Positions 1-6,454 of a stretch of 24,910 nucleotides of DNA are shown here, in pieces. Where the stretch lies: positions 1-24,910 of IMG/VR virus record IMGVR_UViG_3300032560_000109; one strand, written 5' to 3'. The notes beneath the pieces are model-generated. The model was not told the origin of the DNA. It did no database searches and saw only the letters and a program-made list of their open reading frames with translations. Position numbers and translations under genes: made by a program. Within the stretch, counting starts at the first letter, position 1; each line of letters opens with the position of its first letter. Origin of the DNA: a virus.

Positions 1-72
1 TTCAGCGCAGTCGATGCAGGCCGTGAATTGGACGGCTCCGGAAAAGCGGTTGAGCACGTTATGCGAAATCAT
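1..72 (-). CDS. Partial leftward gene, probable pentapeptide-repeat protein N-terminus
   Basis: Only the first 24 codons lie in the window; the gene continues off the left edge. It starts at an ATG (complement of 70-72) behind a strong AGGAGG site. The start reads MISHNVLNRFSGAVQFTA followed by CIDCAE. From memory, this kind of opening (an 'N-R-(W/F)-(S/T)-G-A-V-Q-F-T-A' stretch, then an acidic Cys-containing segment) is typical of phage and alphaproteobacterial proteins whose body is a run of pentapeptide repeats (A(D/N)LXX). The repeats themselves are outside the window, so this is a family guess from the leader. It is probably co-transcribed with the small gene at 177-353, which lies upstream on the same strand. 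Confidence 0.5.
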   Translation of the reverse strand, partial: MISHNVLNRFSGAVQFTACIDCAE

Positions 73-176
73 CGGGTTGTTCCTCCTAGGCCAGGGACGG
101 CCTTGCACGCCTTCGGGCCCGCCACCGCTTGCGCGGCTCCGGGCCTTTGGGCGCTAGAGCGCGAGGTCGCCAGAGG

Positions 177-353
177 CTAATCCGTGAGCTCGGCGACCAG
201 TGCGCGGTCCGCCACGTCTTGCCGAAGAATGCGGGATTGCTGCAACTGCAGAATGAGGCGGGCCGCCCAGAGTTCGGCCTCCGCTTGTTTGCCGCAAGCC
301 GAATAGGCTAGGGCTTTCGTTAGGGCACGGATCACTTCGCTGCGATCGATCAT
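177..353 (-). CDS. Small helical protein of unknown function (58 aa)
   Basis: A 58-residue protein starting MIDRSEVIRALTKALAYSA. I chose the ATG at the complement of 351-353, not the longer upstream reading to 482, because a GGAGGAAC site sits just before it, matching the site used by the next leftward gene. The sequence predicts two or three amphipathic helices with an Ala/Leu/Gln-rich middle and an acidic end; no signal peptide, membrane segment or catalytic motif is visible. Small proteins of this shape occur in phage early regions, but I cannot assign a function. It is the first gene leftward of the divergent control region and probably heads a short leftward operon with the gene at 1-72. 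Confidence 0.65.
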   Translation of the reverse strand: MIDRSEVIRALTKALAYSACGKQAEAELWAARLILQLQQSRILRQDVADRALVAELTD

Positions 354-388
354 TGTGTGTTCCTCCGCGGCGTTGCGCCGATGCATCC

Positions 389-416
389 CTTTTACAGCAT
401 GTGCGTTGCACGTCAA
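389..416 (-). promoter_or_regulatory. Candidate leftward promoter
   Basis: On the minus strand a TTGACG hexamer (complement of 411-416) is followed after 16 bases by TAAAAG (complement of 389-394), about 36 bases before the ATG at 353. The -35 is one base from consensus but the -10 is weak. It is the best-placed candidate for the two leftward genes. It overlaps one copy (393-398) of the TACAGC motif that recurs through this region, so it may be under control of whatever binds that motif. Confidence 0.3.
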
Positions 417-434
417 GCGGTATCTACGTGCTTG

Positions 435-476
435 TTGTATGGTTGTATGGCGCTGTATGGGCGCTGTAAAACAGCG
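435..476. repeat. Tandem TGTATGG direct repeats ending in a CGCTGT palindrome
   Basis: TTGTATGG occurs at 435-442 and 443-450, CTGTATGG at 453-460, then the related CGCTGTAAA at 462-470. The last copy forms a perfect palindrome, CGCTGT (462-467) and ACAGCG (471-476), around three A residues. The 8-10-base spacing places successive copies on nearly the same face of the helix, as iterons or operator half-sites often are. Confidence 0.65.
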
Positions 477-509
477 GGGCATTTAGAGCGGTGCAACGCT
501 TGTGTTGTA

Positions 510-533
510 GGGGGTTGGCTTTAGGCCACCCCC
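510..533. repeat. GC-rich inverted repeat (hairpin)
   Basis: GGGGG (510-514) plus TGGC (516-519) pairs with GCCA (525-528) plus CCCCC (529-533) around a five-base loop, with one bulged T. There is no T-run on either strand, so it is not a clear intrinsic terminator. It sits between copies of the TGTA/TACA motif. Confidence 0.5.
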
Positions 534-566
534 AAATACAGCGGTGCGCCGATGCCGGGACCGAAA

Positions 567-585
567 CGCTGTACGCCATACAGCG
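567..585. repeat. Perfect palindrome CGCTGTA-N5-TACAGCG
   Basis: CGCTGTA (567-573) and TACAGCG (579-585) are exact inverted copies separated by five bases. The half-site is the same CGCTGTA word found at 451-457 and 462-468, and TACAGCG also occurs alone at 537-543. A repeated 7-base half-site arranged as direct and inverted copies is what a dimeric DNA-binding protein would use. Confidence 0.6.
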
Positions 586-720
586 GCCAGGCCGTACAAC
601 AGCCTCTGACCATAACCGGATAGGACGCCGTGGCGATAAGGATGGATTGGCGTAAAGGCTAAGGCTCTCGGTAACTGTAACCGTTCCAGTTGCTCGTGCG
701 CGAGTGTGACGGGCGTTGCG

Positions 721-769
721 CCGTGTCGGCCGGATAGCTGGTTATGCTCAACCTGAGCATAAGACACGG
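721..769. repeat. Nested inverted repeats forming a compound stem-loop
   Basis: Inner arms TTATGCTCA (742-750) and TGAGCATAA (754-762) are perfect 9-base inverted copies around a 3-base loop. Outer arms CCGTGTC (721-727) and GACACGG (763-769) are also exact inverted copies. Together they make a 16-base-pair compound stem with a one-sided 14-base internal loop. No T-run follows on either strand, so a terminator is unlikely; a protein-binding site, an origin stem-loop or a structured RNA is possible. Confidence 0.6.
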
Positions 770-799
770 TAACCCGTTACCGCGGTACTATGATACCGC
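767..799. repeat. Two adjoining palindromes
   Basis: CGGTAAC (767-773) and GTTACCG (776-782) are perfect inverted copies around CC. The next palindrome starts at the last base of the first: GCGGTA (782-787) and TACCGC (794-799) around six bases. Both directly follow the compound stem-loop at 721-769, giving a run of palindromes within about 80 bases. Related words GGTAAC and GTAACCG also occur at 670-683. Confidence 0.55.
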
Positions 800-914
800 T
801 ATGCACCGGCCGATACAGTGCTAGGCGTCTCGGCTTAGCGGTCCCCCTACGTATACGCGCGGCAATAGAGCCTGGCCGCTCCAGCTGGTCCGCCGCATCG
901 CCGCTAGGGAGCTC

Positions 915-937
915 CGGTTCGGGGAAACCCCGGACCG
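915..937. repeat. Stable GC-rich hairpin upstream of the A+T-rich block
   Basis: Ten bases from 915 (CGGTTCGGGG) pair with 928-937 (CCCCGGACCG) around an AAA loop, with one G-T wobble. AAAAATTTTT follows 12 bases later (949-958), which is too far for a standard intrinsic terminator. It may still stop or pause transcripts crossing this region. Confidence 0.5.
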
Positions 938-972
938 CCGGCTCTGCGAAAAATTTTTGATCCACACGCCTA

Positions 973-997
973 AAAATCGACACGGATTTTCAAAATC
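973..997. repeat. Alternating AAAATC / GATTTT elements in A+T-rich DNA
   Basis: AAAATC (973-978), GATTTT (985-990) and AAAATC (992-997) alternate in orientation; the last two form a 13-base perfect palindrome centred on a single C. This block is clearly A+T-rich against a GC-rich genome, consistent with an unwinding element or an operator upstream of the rightward operon. Confidence 0.5.
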
Positions 998-1038
998 GCT
1001 AGCATTTCCCGTAACTTAACGCCGCATCACCTACAACC

Positions 1039-1065
1039 TTGACACAACCGGCCCGCCAATACATC
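1039..1065 (+). promoter_or_regulatory. Candidate promoter of the rightward operon
   Basis: A perfect TTGACA lies at 1039-1044. The best -10-like word downstream is TACATC (1060-1065), with a short 15-base spacer, so the -10 is weak. Placement about 100 bases ahead of the first rightward gene (1163) fits the start of the long late transcript. A phage-specific or activator-dependent promoter would also fit. Confidence 0.35.
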
Positions 1066-1162
1066 CTGGCCTCGTTCCTTCCTGTGTTGCGCTTACACCT
1101 TGCTCCGGCGGACCGTCCCAAACCCGATCCGCCGGAGGACTTCCCCCCTGGAGACCCGCCGA

Positions 1163-1498
1163 ATGTCCGACCCCTCTGAGACCATGGCCGCGATCGACGT
1201 GGCGCTGGCCCCTCTGGCTCGGATGGCCGGCGACGCAGGTCCGGTGAACGCCTCCCAGCTGCTGACGGTGTCGGCCGCGGTTCGCGCCGCCTTCAACGCC
1301 CTGGTGTACGGGGTTCCCGAAGCGGCTCCGGCGGTTCAGCCTGAGCCCGAAGCGGCTCCGGCGGTTCAGCCTGAGCCCGAAGCGGCTCCGGCGGTTCAGC
1401 CTGAGCCCGAAGCGGCTCCGGCGGTTCAGCCTGAGCCCGAGGAGATTACGGAAGAAACCGTTCCCGAGGCCGATCCGGCTTCGATCTTCGACAAGTGA
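1163..1498 (+). CDS. Small repeat-bearing protein (111 aa), function unknown
   Basis: First gene of the rightward block. I start it at the ATG at 1163 (MSDPSETMAAIDVALAPLAR) because GGAG lies nine bases upstream; a longer in-frame reading from 1100 lacks a ribosome site. Residues 1-51 predict helices with Ala/Val/Leu content. Residues 52-91 are four exact copies of the decapeptide PEAAPAVQPE, followed by an acidic tail ending IFDK. The Pro/Glu/Ala repeat should be extended and disordered, like a linker or stalk. It lies close upstream of the gene at 1513. It stands roughly where a small terminase often lies, but nothing in it shows a DNA-binding or terminase-small fold. Confidence 0.7.
   Translation: MSDPSETMAAIDVALAPLARMAGDAGPVNASQLLTVSAAVRAAFNALVYGVPEAAPAVQPEPEAAPAVQPEPEAAPAVQPEPEAAPAVQPEPEEITEETVPEADPASIFDK
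1316..1435 (+). repeat. Four perfect 30-bp tandem repeats within a gene
   Basis: Four identical 30-base units (1316-1345, 1346-1375, 1376-1405, 1406-1435) begin CCCGAAGCGG and end TTCAGCCTGAG, followed by a further partial CCCGA. The unit is a multiple of three and in frame, so copy-number change would alter protein length without a frameshift. Identity at all third codon positions points to recent expansion. Confidence 0.95.
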
Positions 1499-1512
1499 TC
1501 CTGGAGAAACTC

Positions 1513-1815
1513 ATGTCCTGGCTTTCAGTCGGCCTGGCCGATATCGGCAAGTTCCTGACCAGCGCCGCGGCTTCGCCCACGGCCACCCCGGCGGCCAAGA
1601 CGGCTCTGGCGGATGTGACGACCGCCGCCGCTTCGGTTCAAGCCGCCGTGCCGGACCTGATCACCTCTGGTGTCGACGCCGGCGTGAACGCCCTGGTCAG
1701 CCAGATCCCGATCATCGGCGGCCTGGCCGAACCGGAGTTCGATGCGATCGCCAACGCCTTCCTGGCGGCGCTGTACGCCAAGTACGGTCTGACGCCCAAG
1801 ACCGTGGCCGCCTGA
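1513..1815 (+). CDS. Ala-rich small protein (100 aa), function unknown
   Basis: The ATG at 1513 is preceded by GGAG with suitable spacing; the alternative GTG at 1495 overlaps the stop of the previous gene and has no site. The protein starts MSWLSVGLADIGKFLTSAAA, is rich in Ala, Val and Thr, and has a moderately hydrophobic middle (around residues 50-75, including LVSQIPIIGGL) and a C-terminal helix ending LAALYAKYGL. There is no clear membrane helix or catalytic motif. It belongs to the string of small genes ahead of TerL. It could be a minor virion or accessory protein; I do not recognise the family. Confidence 0.65.
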   Translation: MSWLSVGLADIGKFLTSAAASPTATPAAKTALADVTTAAASVQAAVPDLITSGVDAGVNALVSQIPIIGGLAEPEFDAIANAFLAALYAKYGLTPKTVAA

Positions 1816-1826
1816 GGCTTCAGCCC

Positions 1827-1940
1827 ATGGCTAAGCATCCGAAGACCCCGGCCAAGATGGGGATGCACAAGGTGGAGCCCAAAGCCCCGCCCAAGCCTCC
1901 GTCGAAGCCGCCCGGCCATAAGGCCCAGAAGGGTAAGTGA
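1827..1940 (+). CDS. Very small Lys/Pro-rich basic protein (37 aa)
   Basis: A 37-codon frame opens with ATG at 1827, nine bases after GAGG (1814-1817), and ends with TGA at 1938-1940. The product (MAKHPKTPAKMGMHKVEP, then a Lys/Pro-rich tail) has no acidic residue except one Glu, so it is strongly basic and probably disordered, as expected of a nucleic-acid-binding peptide. It fills the gap between neighbours closely and has a plausible ribosome site. Its reality is inferred from spacing and site; small basic phage peptides are common but hard to prove from one sequence. Confidence 0.5.
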   Translation: MAKHPKTPAKMGMHKVEPKAPPKPPSKPPGHKAQKGK

Positions 1941-1942
1941 CC

Positions 1943-2161
1943 GTGGCCGCCGAGACGTTCCTGTTCCGCGGGTCCGCGAACCTGGCGGAAGCGACCTACG
2001 ATCCGGACGTCGAGAACCTGGACATCACGTTCAACGACGGGTCGTCGTACACCTACATGAACGTCCCCAACAGCGTGTACCGGGCTCTGACCTTGTCGCC
2101 GTCGGCTGGATCGTACTTCCACCGGAACATCAAGGGCCGGTTCCCCTACGAGCAGCAGTGA
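1943..2161 (+). CDS. KTSC-domain protein
   Basis: A 72-residue protein matching the KTSC domain from end to end: an N-terminal strand, the 'YDPDVENLDITFNDGS' beta hairpin, a 'Y-x-Y-x-x-V-P' turn (YTYMNVPNSVY), a short helix, then GSYFHRNIKGRFPYE at the end. The family is small and widespread in phages and bacteria, with no firmly established biochemical role; it has been linked by its fold to nucleic-acid-associated proteins. GTG at 1943 is preferred because AAGGG (1929-1933) is nine bases upstream; GTG at 1937 would overlap the previous stop but has the site too close. It lies directly before terL. Confidence 0.85.
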   Translation: MAAETFLFRGSANLAEATYDPDVENLDITFNDGSSYTYMNVPNSVYRALTLSPSAGSYFHRNIKGRFPYEQQ

Positions 2162-2162
2162 C

Positions 2163-4235
2163 GTGGCGGACCTGTCCCCCGTCCAGAAGGCCATGGTCAC
2201 GCTGGGCACGGACCGGCCACTGGCGCACCGCGTTCTCTTTGGGCACCGGCATCCGAACAAGTCCCCGGAGTTCCACCGGGAACTGATCCTCGACTGGCAC
2301 TCGTCGGACATGTCCGTGCTCGACATGGTCTTCCGTGGCGGCGCCAAGTCGACGATCGCCGAGGAAGCGATCACGATCAAAGGCTGCTACCGGGAGTTCC
2401 GCAACTGCCTCATCATCGGGGCGGACGAGGACATGGCGATCATGCGCCTGCGCGCCATCGCTCATGAGTTCGAGACCAACGAGCGGTTGATCCAGCTGTA
2501 CGGGAACCTGACCGGATCCACCTGGGCGCCCGACAGCGGCGAGATCGTGCTGTCCTCCGACGTGAAGATCCAGGCCCGCGGCAAGGGCCAGAAGCTGCGG
2601 GGGATCAAGCACCTCGATACCCGGCCGGACCTAGTCTACTTCGACGACATCGAGAGCTACGCCGACGTCGTGCGACCAGAGCTCCGCAAGAAGACCCAGG
2701 ACTGGTTCGACGGCGAAGTGCTGCCGGCCCTGGAGCCGGGGTTCATGGCCCGCATGTCGCAGACGCCGCTGCACCCCGAGGACCTGTGCTCGCACGTCAT
2801 GCGCGACCCGACCTGGAAGCGGCACAAGTTCCCGATCAAGTACCGGGACCTGGAGACCGGGGACTGGAAATCCTCGTGGCCGGAGCGGTTCCCGCTGACC
2901 GAGAAGGAGGCCTCCCACCTTCGCGGGCTGGCCTACAAGCGCGGCGAGAAGGCCAAGGTCCAGTCGATCGAGAACATCGAGACCGGCCTGTCCCGCAAGG
3001 GTCAGATCCACCTGTTCAACTGCGAATACATGTGCGAGGCCGAGAGCCCGGAGACCAAGGCGTTCAAGCGGGAGATGTTCTGGACCGAGCCCCAGGTCCG
3101 GTCCTGGCAGGCCGTCTACGCCATGTTCGATCCGGCGCGCACCGTCGGCATCAAGTCGGCCACGACGGGCATGGCGGTCTGGTCCTGGGTCAACGGCAAG
3201 CTGGTCGTGTGGGACGCCTGGGGCGAGCGCCTGATGCCCGACGAGATCATCCAGGCCCTGTTCAAGGTCCACCAGGACTACCACCCCGTCTGGATCGGCT
3301 TCGAGGAAGACGGCCTGAACCAGTGGGCCCTGCAGCCGATCCGCCAGGAGATGGTCAAGCGCGGAGAGGCGCTGCCGCTGCGCGCCCTCAAGGCGCCGAC
3401 GGGTAAGAACGACTTCATCCGCGGGCTGCAGCCGTTCTTTCATGGCCGGGAAGTGCGCTTCGCCAAGCCGATGCCCGAGCTTGAGCGCCAGCTGTTGGGC
3501 TTCCCCTCCGGCGAGATCGACGTTCCGAACGCCCTGGCCTACGCCCTGAAGATGCGGCCCGGCGCCCCGCTGTACGCCGACTTCGGGGCCAAGCACGCCA
3601 CGGACAGCCTGGAGCCGACTACCAGCCGGCCGATCGTCGTGTGCCTCAACGCGACCCGGAGCCTCGTCACCGCCGTGGCCATCCAGGTCTTCGACGGCTG
3701 CGCCCGGGTGTACCGGGACTACGTCCGGGAGGGAGAGCCGTCCGCGGTTCTGCCCGGCTTGGTCTCGGACCTGCAGGCCGACCTGGGGACGAACCTGCAG
3801 TTCACGGCCGGACCGATCCACTGGGACCGGCACAACAACGTCGGGCTGATCGCGGTGGCCGGCCGAATCCCCCGGCGCGTCAACCCAGGACTGCCGGCCG
3901 ACCAGGGCCGGGCCCGGATCGCGGCCATGCTGCAGCGGGACAAGAGCGGATTCCCGATGCTGATGGTGTCGGACAAGGCCACCTGGACGATGAACGCCTT
4001 CGCCGGGGGCTACAGCCGCGTCCTGCTGAAGCAGGGCCAGTTGGCCGACTACGCCGAGGAAGGCCCGTACCGGGTGCTGATGGAAGGCCTGGAGAGCTAC
4101 CTGGCCCTGACGGAACTCGGTTCGACAGAAGGGTACGGATCGTCTACCTTGAACGCGGAGACGGCCGAGGGCCGACCGTACCGATCCATGCTGGGCGGCG
4201 CCCGCACGGTGACGGCGACCAAAGACAACTGGTGA
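2163..4235 (+). CDS. terL: Terminase large subunit (TerL), 690 aa with C-terminal extension
   Basis: DNA-packaging motor with ATPase and nuclease domains. Residues 58-64 (RGGAKST) form the Walker A loop; 157-164 (LVYFDDIE) form Walker B with the catalytic Glu. The RNase H-like nuclease follows: FDPART with D323 as first metal ligand, GFEEDG with E381/E382 as second, and EIDVPN with D453 as third. Many TerL proteins would end near here; this one continues for over 200 residues. Residues about 488-600 again read strand-loop-strand (VVCLNATRS, AVAIQVFDG, ARVYRDYV), like the start of a second RNase H-like fold, but with N496 where the metal-binding Asp should be. It starts with GTG at 2163, one base after the previous stop, without a strong site, so coupling is likely. 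Confidence 0.93.
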   Translation: MADLSPVQKAMVTLGTDRPLAHRVLFGHRHPNKSPEFHRELILDWHSSDMSVLDMVFRGGAKSTIAEEAITIKGCYREFRNCLIIGADEDMAIMRLRAIAHEFETNERLIQLYGNLTGSTWAPDSGEIVLSSDVKIQARGKGQKLRGIKHLDTRPDLVYFDDIESYADVVRPELRKKTQDWFDGEVLPALEPGFMARMSQTPLHPEDLCSHVMRDPTWKRHKFPIKYRDLETGDWKSSWPERFPLTEKEASHLRGLAYKRGEKAKVQSIENIETGLSRKGQIHLFNCEYMCEAESPETKAFKREMFWTEPQVRSWQAVYAMFDPARTVGIKSATTGMAVWSWVNGKLVVWDAWGERLMPDEIIQALFKVHQDYHPVWIGFEEDGLNQWALQPIRQEMVKRGEALPLRALKAPTGKNDFIRGLQPFFHGREVRFAKPMPELERQLLGFPSGEIDVPNALAYALKMRPGAPLYADFGAKHATDSLEPTTSRPIVVCLNATRSLVTAVAIQVFDGCARVYRDYVREGEPSAVLPGLVSDLQADLGTNLQFTAGPIHWDRHNNVGLIAVAGRIPRRVNPGLPADQGRARIAAMLQRDKSGFPMLMVSDKATWTMNAFAGGYSRVLLKQGQLADYAEEGPYRVLMEGLESYLALTELGSTEGYGSSTLNAETAEGRPYRSMLGGARTVTATKDNW

Positions 4236-4242
4236 GGCGACC

Positions 4243-6354
4243 TTGGCGGAAAAGGATCTGAAGCGGGACGACGAGATCCCCCTGGGCGAAGGCGAAGACA
4301 GCCTGAAGGCCAAGGTCCTCGGCCTGTTCGACGACGTCGAGAAGGGGTTCACCGATCAGCGCGGCCGGTCCGACGACTGCCAGGACAACTGGGACCTCTA
4401 CAACTGCAAGCTGGGCGAGAAGCAGTTCTACGTCGGCAACTCCAAGATCTTCCTGCCGTTCGTCCGGGACGCCGTCGACGCCCGGGTCACGCGCTTCACC
4501 AACCAGATCTTCCCGGCGTCCAACCGCTGCGTCGAAGTCCTGACCGGCGACAAGGACCACCAGTGGGCGCAGCAGGCCCTGATCGAGGCCTACGTCCGCC
4601 GGGCCAAGCTGCGGACCCGCGTGATCCCCGCACTGATCCGGAACGGGGACATCGAAGGCCAGTACAGCCTCGCGGTCTCCTGGCGAAAGCGCACGCGGCA
4701 CGCGGTCTACCGGGTGAAGAAGCAGCCCACCACCGACGGCATCGAGAATCCCGCGGCGGAGGAAGTCGAGGACATCGAGGAGCAGGAGGTCGTCGACGCC
4801 GGACCCACCGTCGAGGTCCTGGCGGACTCGGATCTGCTGATCCTGCCGGTCACGGTCGACGGCGTCGAGGAAGCCCTGGACTGCGGCGGGTCGGTGACGA
4901 TCCTGCGCCGGTGGACCAAGGGCAAGATCAAGAAGATGATCGCCGACGGGGAAATCGACGAGGACAAGGGCGACGAGCTGTGCGAGGCGCTGTCCTCCGA
5001 GCAGAAGGACCCGAAGGTCGATCGGGCCAAGGAACTCGCCGACGTCGCGGGCATCAAGGCCGGCGGCAAGAAAGCCGTGGTCTATGAGACCTGGCACTAC
5101 CTGAAGGTCGACGACAAGGTGATGCTCTGCCGGATCTACTTCGCCGGGGGAGACTGTATCCTGAGCGTCCGCCGGAACCCGTTCTGGAACGACCGCTGCC
5201 CCGTCATCACCGCCCCTGTGGAGAAGGTCGCCAACGTCGCCAAGGGCGTCGCGCCGGTCATGGCCGTCGGGGACCTGCAGATCTTCGCCAACGACACGAT
5301 CAACGAAGGCGCCGACACCGCGCACTTCTCGGCCATGCCGATCGTGATGACGGATCCGCTGAAGAACCCGCGCACCGACTCCATGGTTCTCGGCCTGGGC
5401 GCCGTGTGGGATACCAGCCCGACGGACACGAAGATCGTCGAGTTCCCCGAACTGTGGCGGTCCGCCATGGAGCGGGCCGGCACGATCAAGGAGCAGATCT
5501 TCCAGACCCTGGGCGTCAACCCCGCCATGGTCCCGGGTCAGACCGGCGGCCCGGGGAAGAAGCGCAGTCAGGCGGAGATCGCCAACGAGCAGCAGGTCGA
5601 TCTGCTGACGACCGCCGACGCCGTGACCAACATCAGCGACAGCATACTCACGCCCCTGGTGCAATGGTTCGTCGAACTCGATCACCAGTTCCGGGACGAC
5701 GTGACCACGGTCCAGGTCTACGGCGAGATGGGGATCGAGGCCACGCAGGAGGAAGTCGAGCCCCTGCTGCTGAACAAGGCCTACGAGTACCGGTGGTTCG
5801 GCGTCGAGAGCGCGCGGAACGCCGCGCAGATGCAGCAGCAGATTGCCTGGCTGAACGTCGCCAAGGAGATTCCCCCGGAAATGTATCCGGACTACGAGCT
5901 CGACTTGACGCCCATGATGATCCAGGGGACCGAGAACGTGTTCGGTCCGCGCATCGCGCCGTCGATCTTCAAGCGGAAGAATGTCCTCACGGTCGATCCG
6001 GCTCTGGAGAATGAGGCGATGAAGTTCGGGTACATGATGAATGTGCATCCGGCCGACGACGACGCCCATCACATCCAGGAGCACCTGATCGCCGCCCAGG
6101 CCGACAACGATCCGCACGGGACCTTCCGCGACCACATCCAGAAGCACGTCGCTCAGCTGCAGCAGAAAGCCGCGATGCAGGAAGGCATGGTTCCTTCCGG
6201 ATCGCAGCGTCCGCAACCCGGCGGTAGCAAAGGAGCGCCGAAGCCGGGATCGCAGCCGGCCATGCCGCGCCAGATCAAAGGTCCCGCGGGGTCGATTCAT
6301 CCAGACTCTATGGCCAAAGCAGGAGCCCCGACGATGCCCCGTAAGATGGGCTAG
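4243..6354 (+). CDS. Portal protein
   Basis: A 703-residue protein immediately after TerL, in the usual place and at a usual length for large podovirus portals. It would form the dodecameric ring at one head vertex through which DNA is pumped. The N-terminal part (DNWDLYNCKLGEKQFYVGNS, then IFLPFVRDAVDARVTRF) is typical of this portal type. A region with stem/wing character follows, and then a Gln-rich helical part near residues 515-545. The tail is Pro/Gly/Lys-rich and probably disordered. The start is TTG at 4243, chosen because TGAGG lies just upstream and the N-terminus is acidic and plausible. I rely on position and overall pattern, since portals lack a short diagnostic motif. Confidence 0.85.
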   Translation: MAEKDLKRDDEIPLGEGEDSLKAKVLGLFDDVEKGFTDQRGRSDDCQDNWDLYNCKLGEKQFYVGNSKIFLPFVRDAVDARVTRFTNQIFPASNRCVEVLTGDKDHQWAQQALIEAYVRRAKLRTRVIPALIRNGDIEGQYSLAVSWRKRTRHAVYRVKKQPTTDGIENPAAEEVEDIEEQEVVDAGPTVEVLADSDLLILPVTVDGVEEALDCGGSVTILRRWTKGKIKKMIADGEIDEDKGDELCEALSSEQKDPKVDRAKELADVAGIKAGGKKAVVYETWHYLKVDDKVMLCRIYFAGGDCILSVRRNPFWNDRCPVITAPVEKVANVAKGVAPVMAVGDLQIFANDTINEGADTAHFSAMPIVMTDPLKNPRTDSMVLGLGAVWDTSPTDTKIVEFPELWRSAMERAGTIKEQIFQTLGVNPAMVPGQTGGPGKKRSQAEIANEQQVDLLTTADAVTNISDSILTPLVQWFVELDHQFRDDVTTVQVYGEMGIEATQEEVEPLLLNKAYEYRWFGVESARNAAQMQQQIAWLNVAKEIPPEMYPDYELDLTPMMIQGTENVFGPRIAPSIFKRKNVLTVDPALENEAMKFGYMMNVHPADDDAHHIQEHLIAAQADNDPHGTFRDHIQKHVAQLQQKAAMQEGMVPSGSQRPQPGGSKGAPKPGSQPAMPRQIKGPAGSIHPDSMAKAGAPTMPRKMG

Positions 6355-6384
6355 TTGACAAAGTCTTAGACCCCGGGCTTAACT
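6355..6384 (+). promoter_or_regulatory. Candidate promoter before the scaffold and capsid genes
   Basis: TTGACA begins at 6355, immediately after the portal stop, followed 18 bases later by TTAACT (6379-6384). The -35 is perfect and the -10 matches three of six. The 100-base gap here is one of the few in the operon. Downstream CAGTCTCG resembles GTAGTCTCG in the gap before 14414, suggesting a shared signal. It would give extra transcript for scaffold and capsid. Confidence 0.4.
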
Positions 6385-6454
6385 ACAGTCTCGGAGCCAG
6401 AGCACCGTTATCCTGGCAATCGACGCCCGTCACGTACCGGGCATAGGAGTGAGT

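Larger units (their letters stand above)
354..1162. other. Gene-free divergent region, candidate control region or replication origin
   Basis: About 0.8 kb separates the leftward genes from the long rightward operon. The two open frames in it (483-767 and 777-983, both minus) lack ribosome sites and resemble no family I know, so I treat the stretch as non-coding. It holds tandem TGTATGG repeats, several perfect palindromes, a GC-rich hairpin, an A+T-rich block (about 945-1018) with alternating AAAATC/GATTTT elements, and a consensus TTGACA near its right end. Repeats and palindromes beside an A+T-rich block are the usual make-up of an origin or a divergent operator region. No tRNA cloverleaf was found. 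Confidence 0.6.

Noticed and set aside
483-767. 94-codon minus-strand open frame in the divergent region
   Set aside because: No ribosome site before its ATG, composition unlike the other proteins, and it runs across several palindromes and direct repeats.
777-983. 68-codon minus-strand frame starting with GTG
   Set aside because: No ribosome site and no recognisable protein features; it covers the GC hairpin and part of the A+T-rich block.
354-1162. Possible tRNA gene in the non-coding region
   Set aside because: No cloverleaf with anticodon stem, TTC-loop or CCA-side acceptor could be assembled from the palindromes.
1316-1435. Regular repeat considered as a CRISPR-like array
   Set aside because: Units are contiguous with no spacers and are in frame inside a coding gene.
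2631-6300. Very long minus-strand open frames (about 570 and 720 codons) opposite TerL and portal
   Set aside because: They are antisense shadows produced by GC-rich codon use; their translations are Arg/Gly/Val/Asp-rich low-complexity sequence without domains, and the plus strand holds well-recognised genes.
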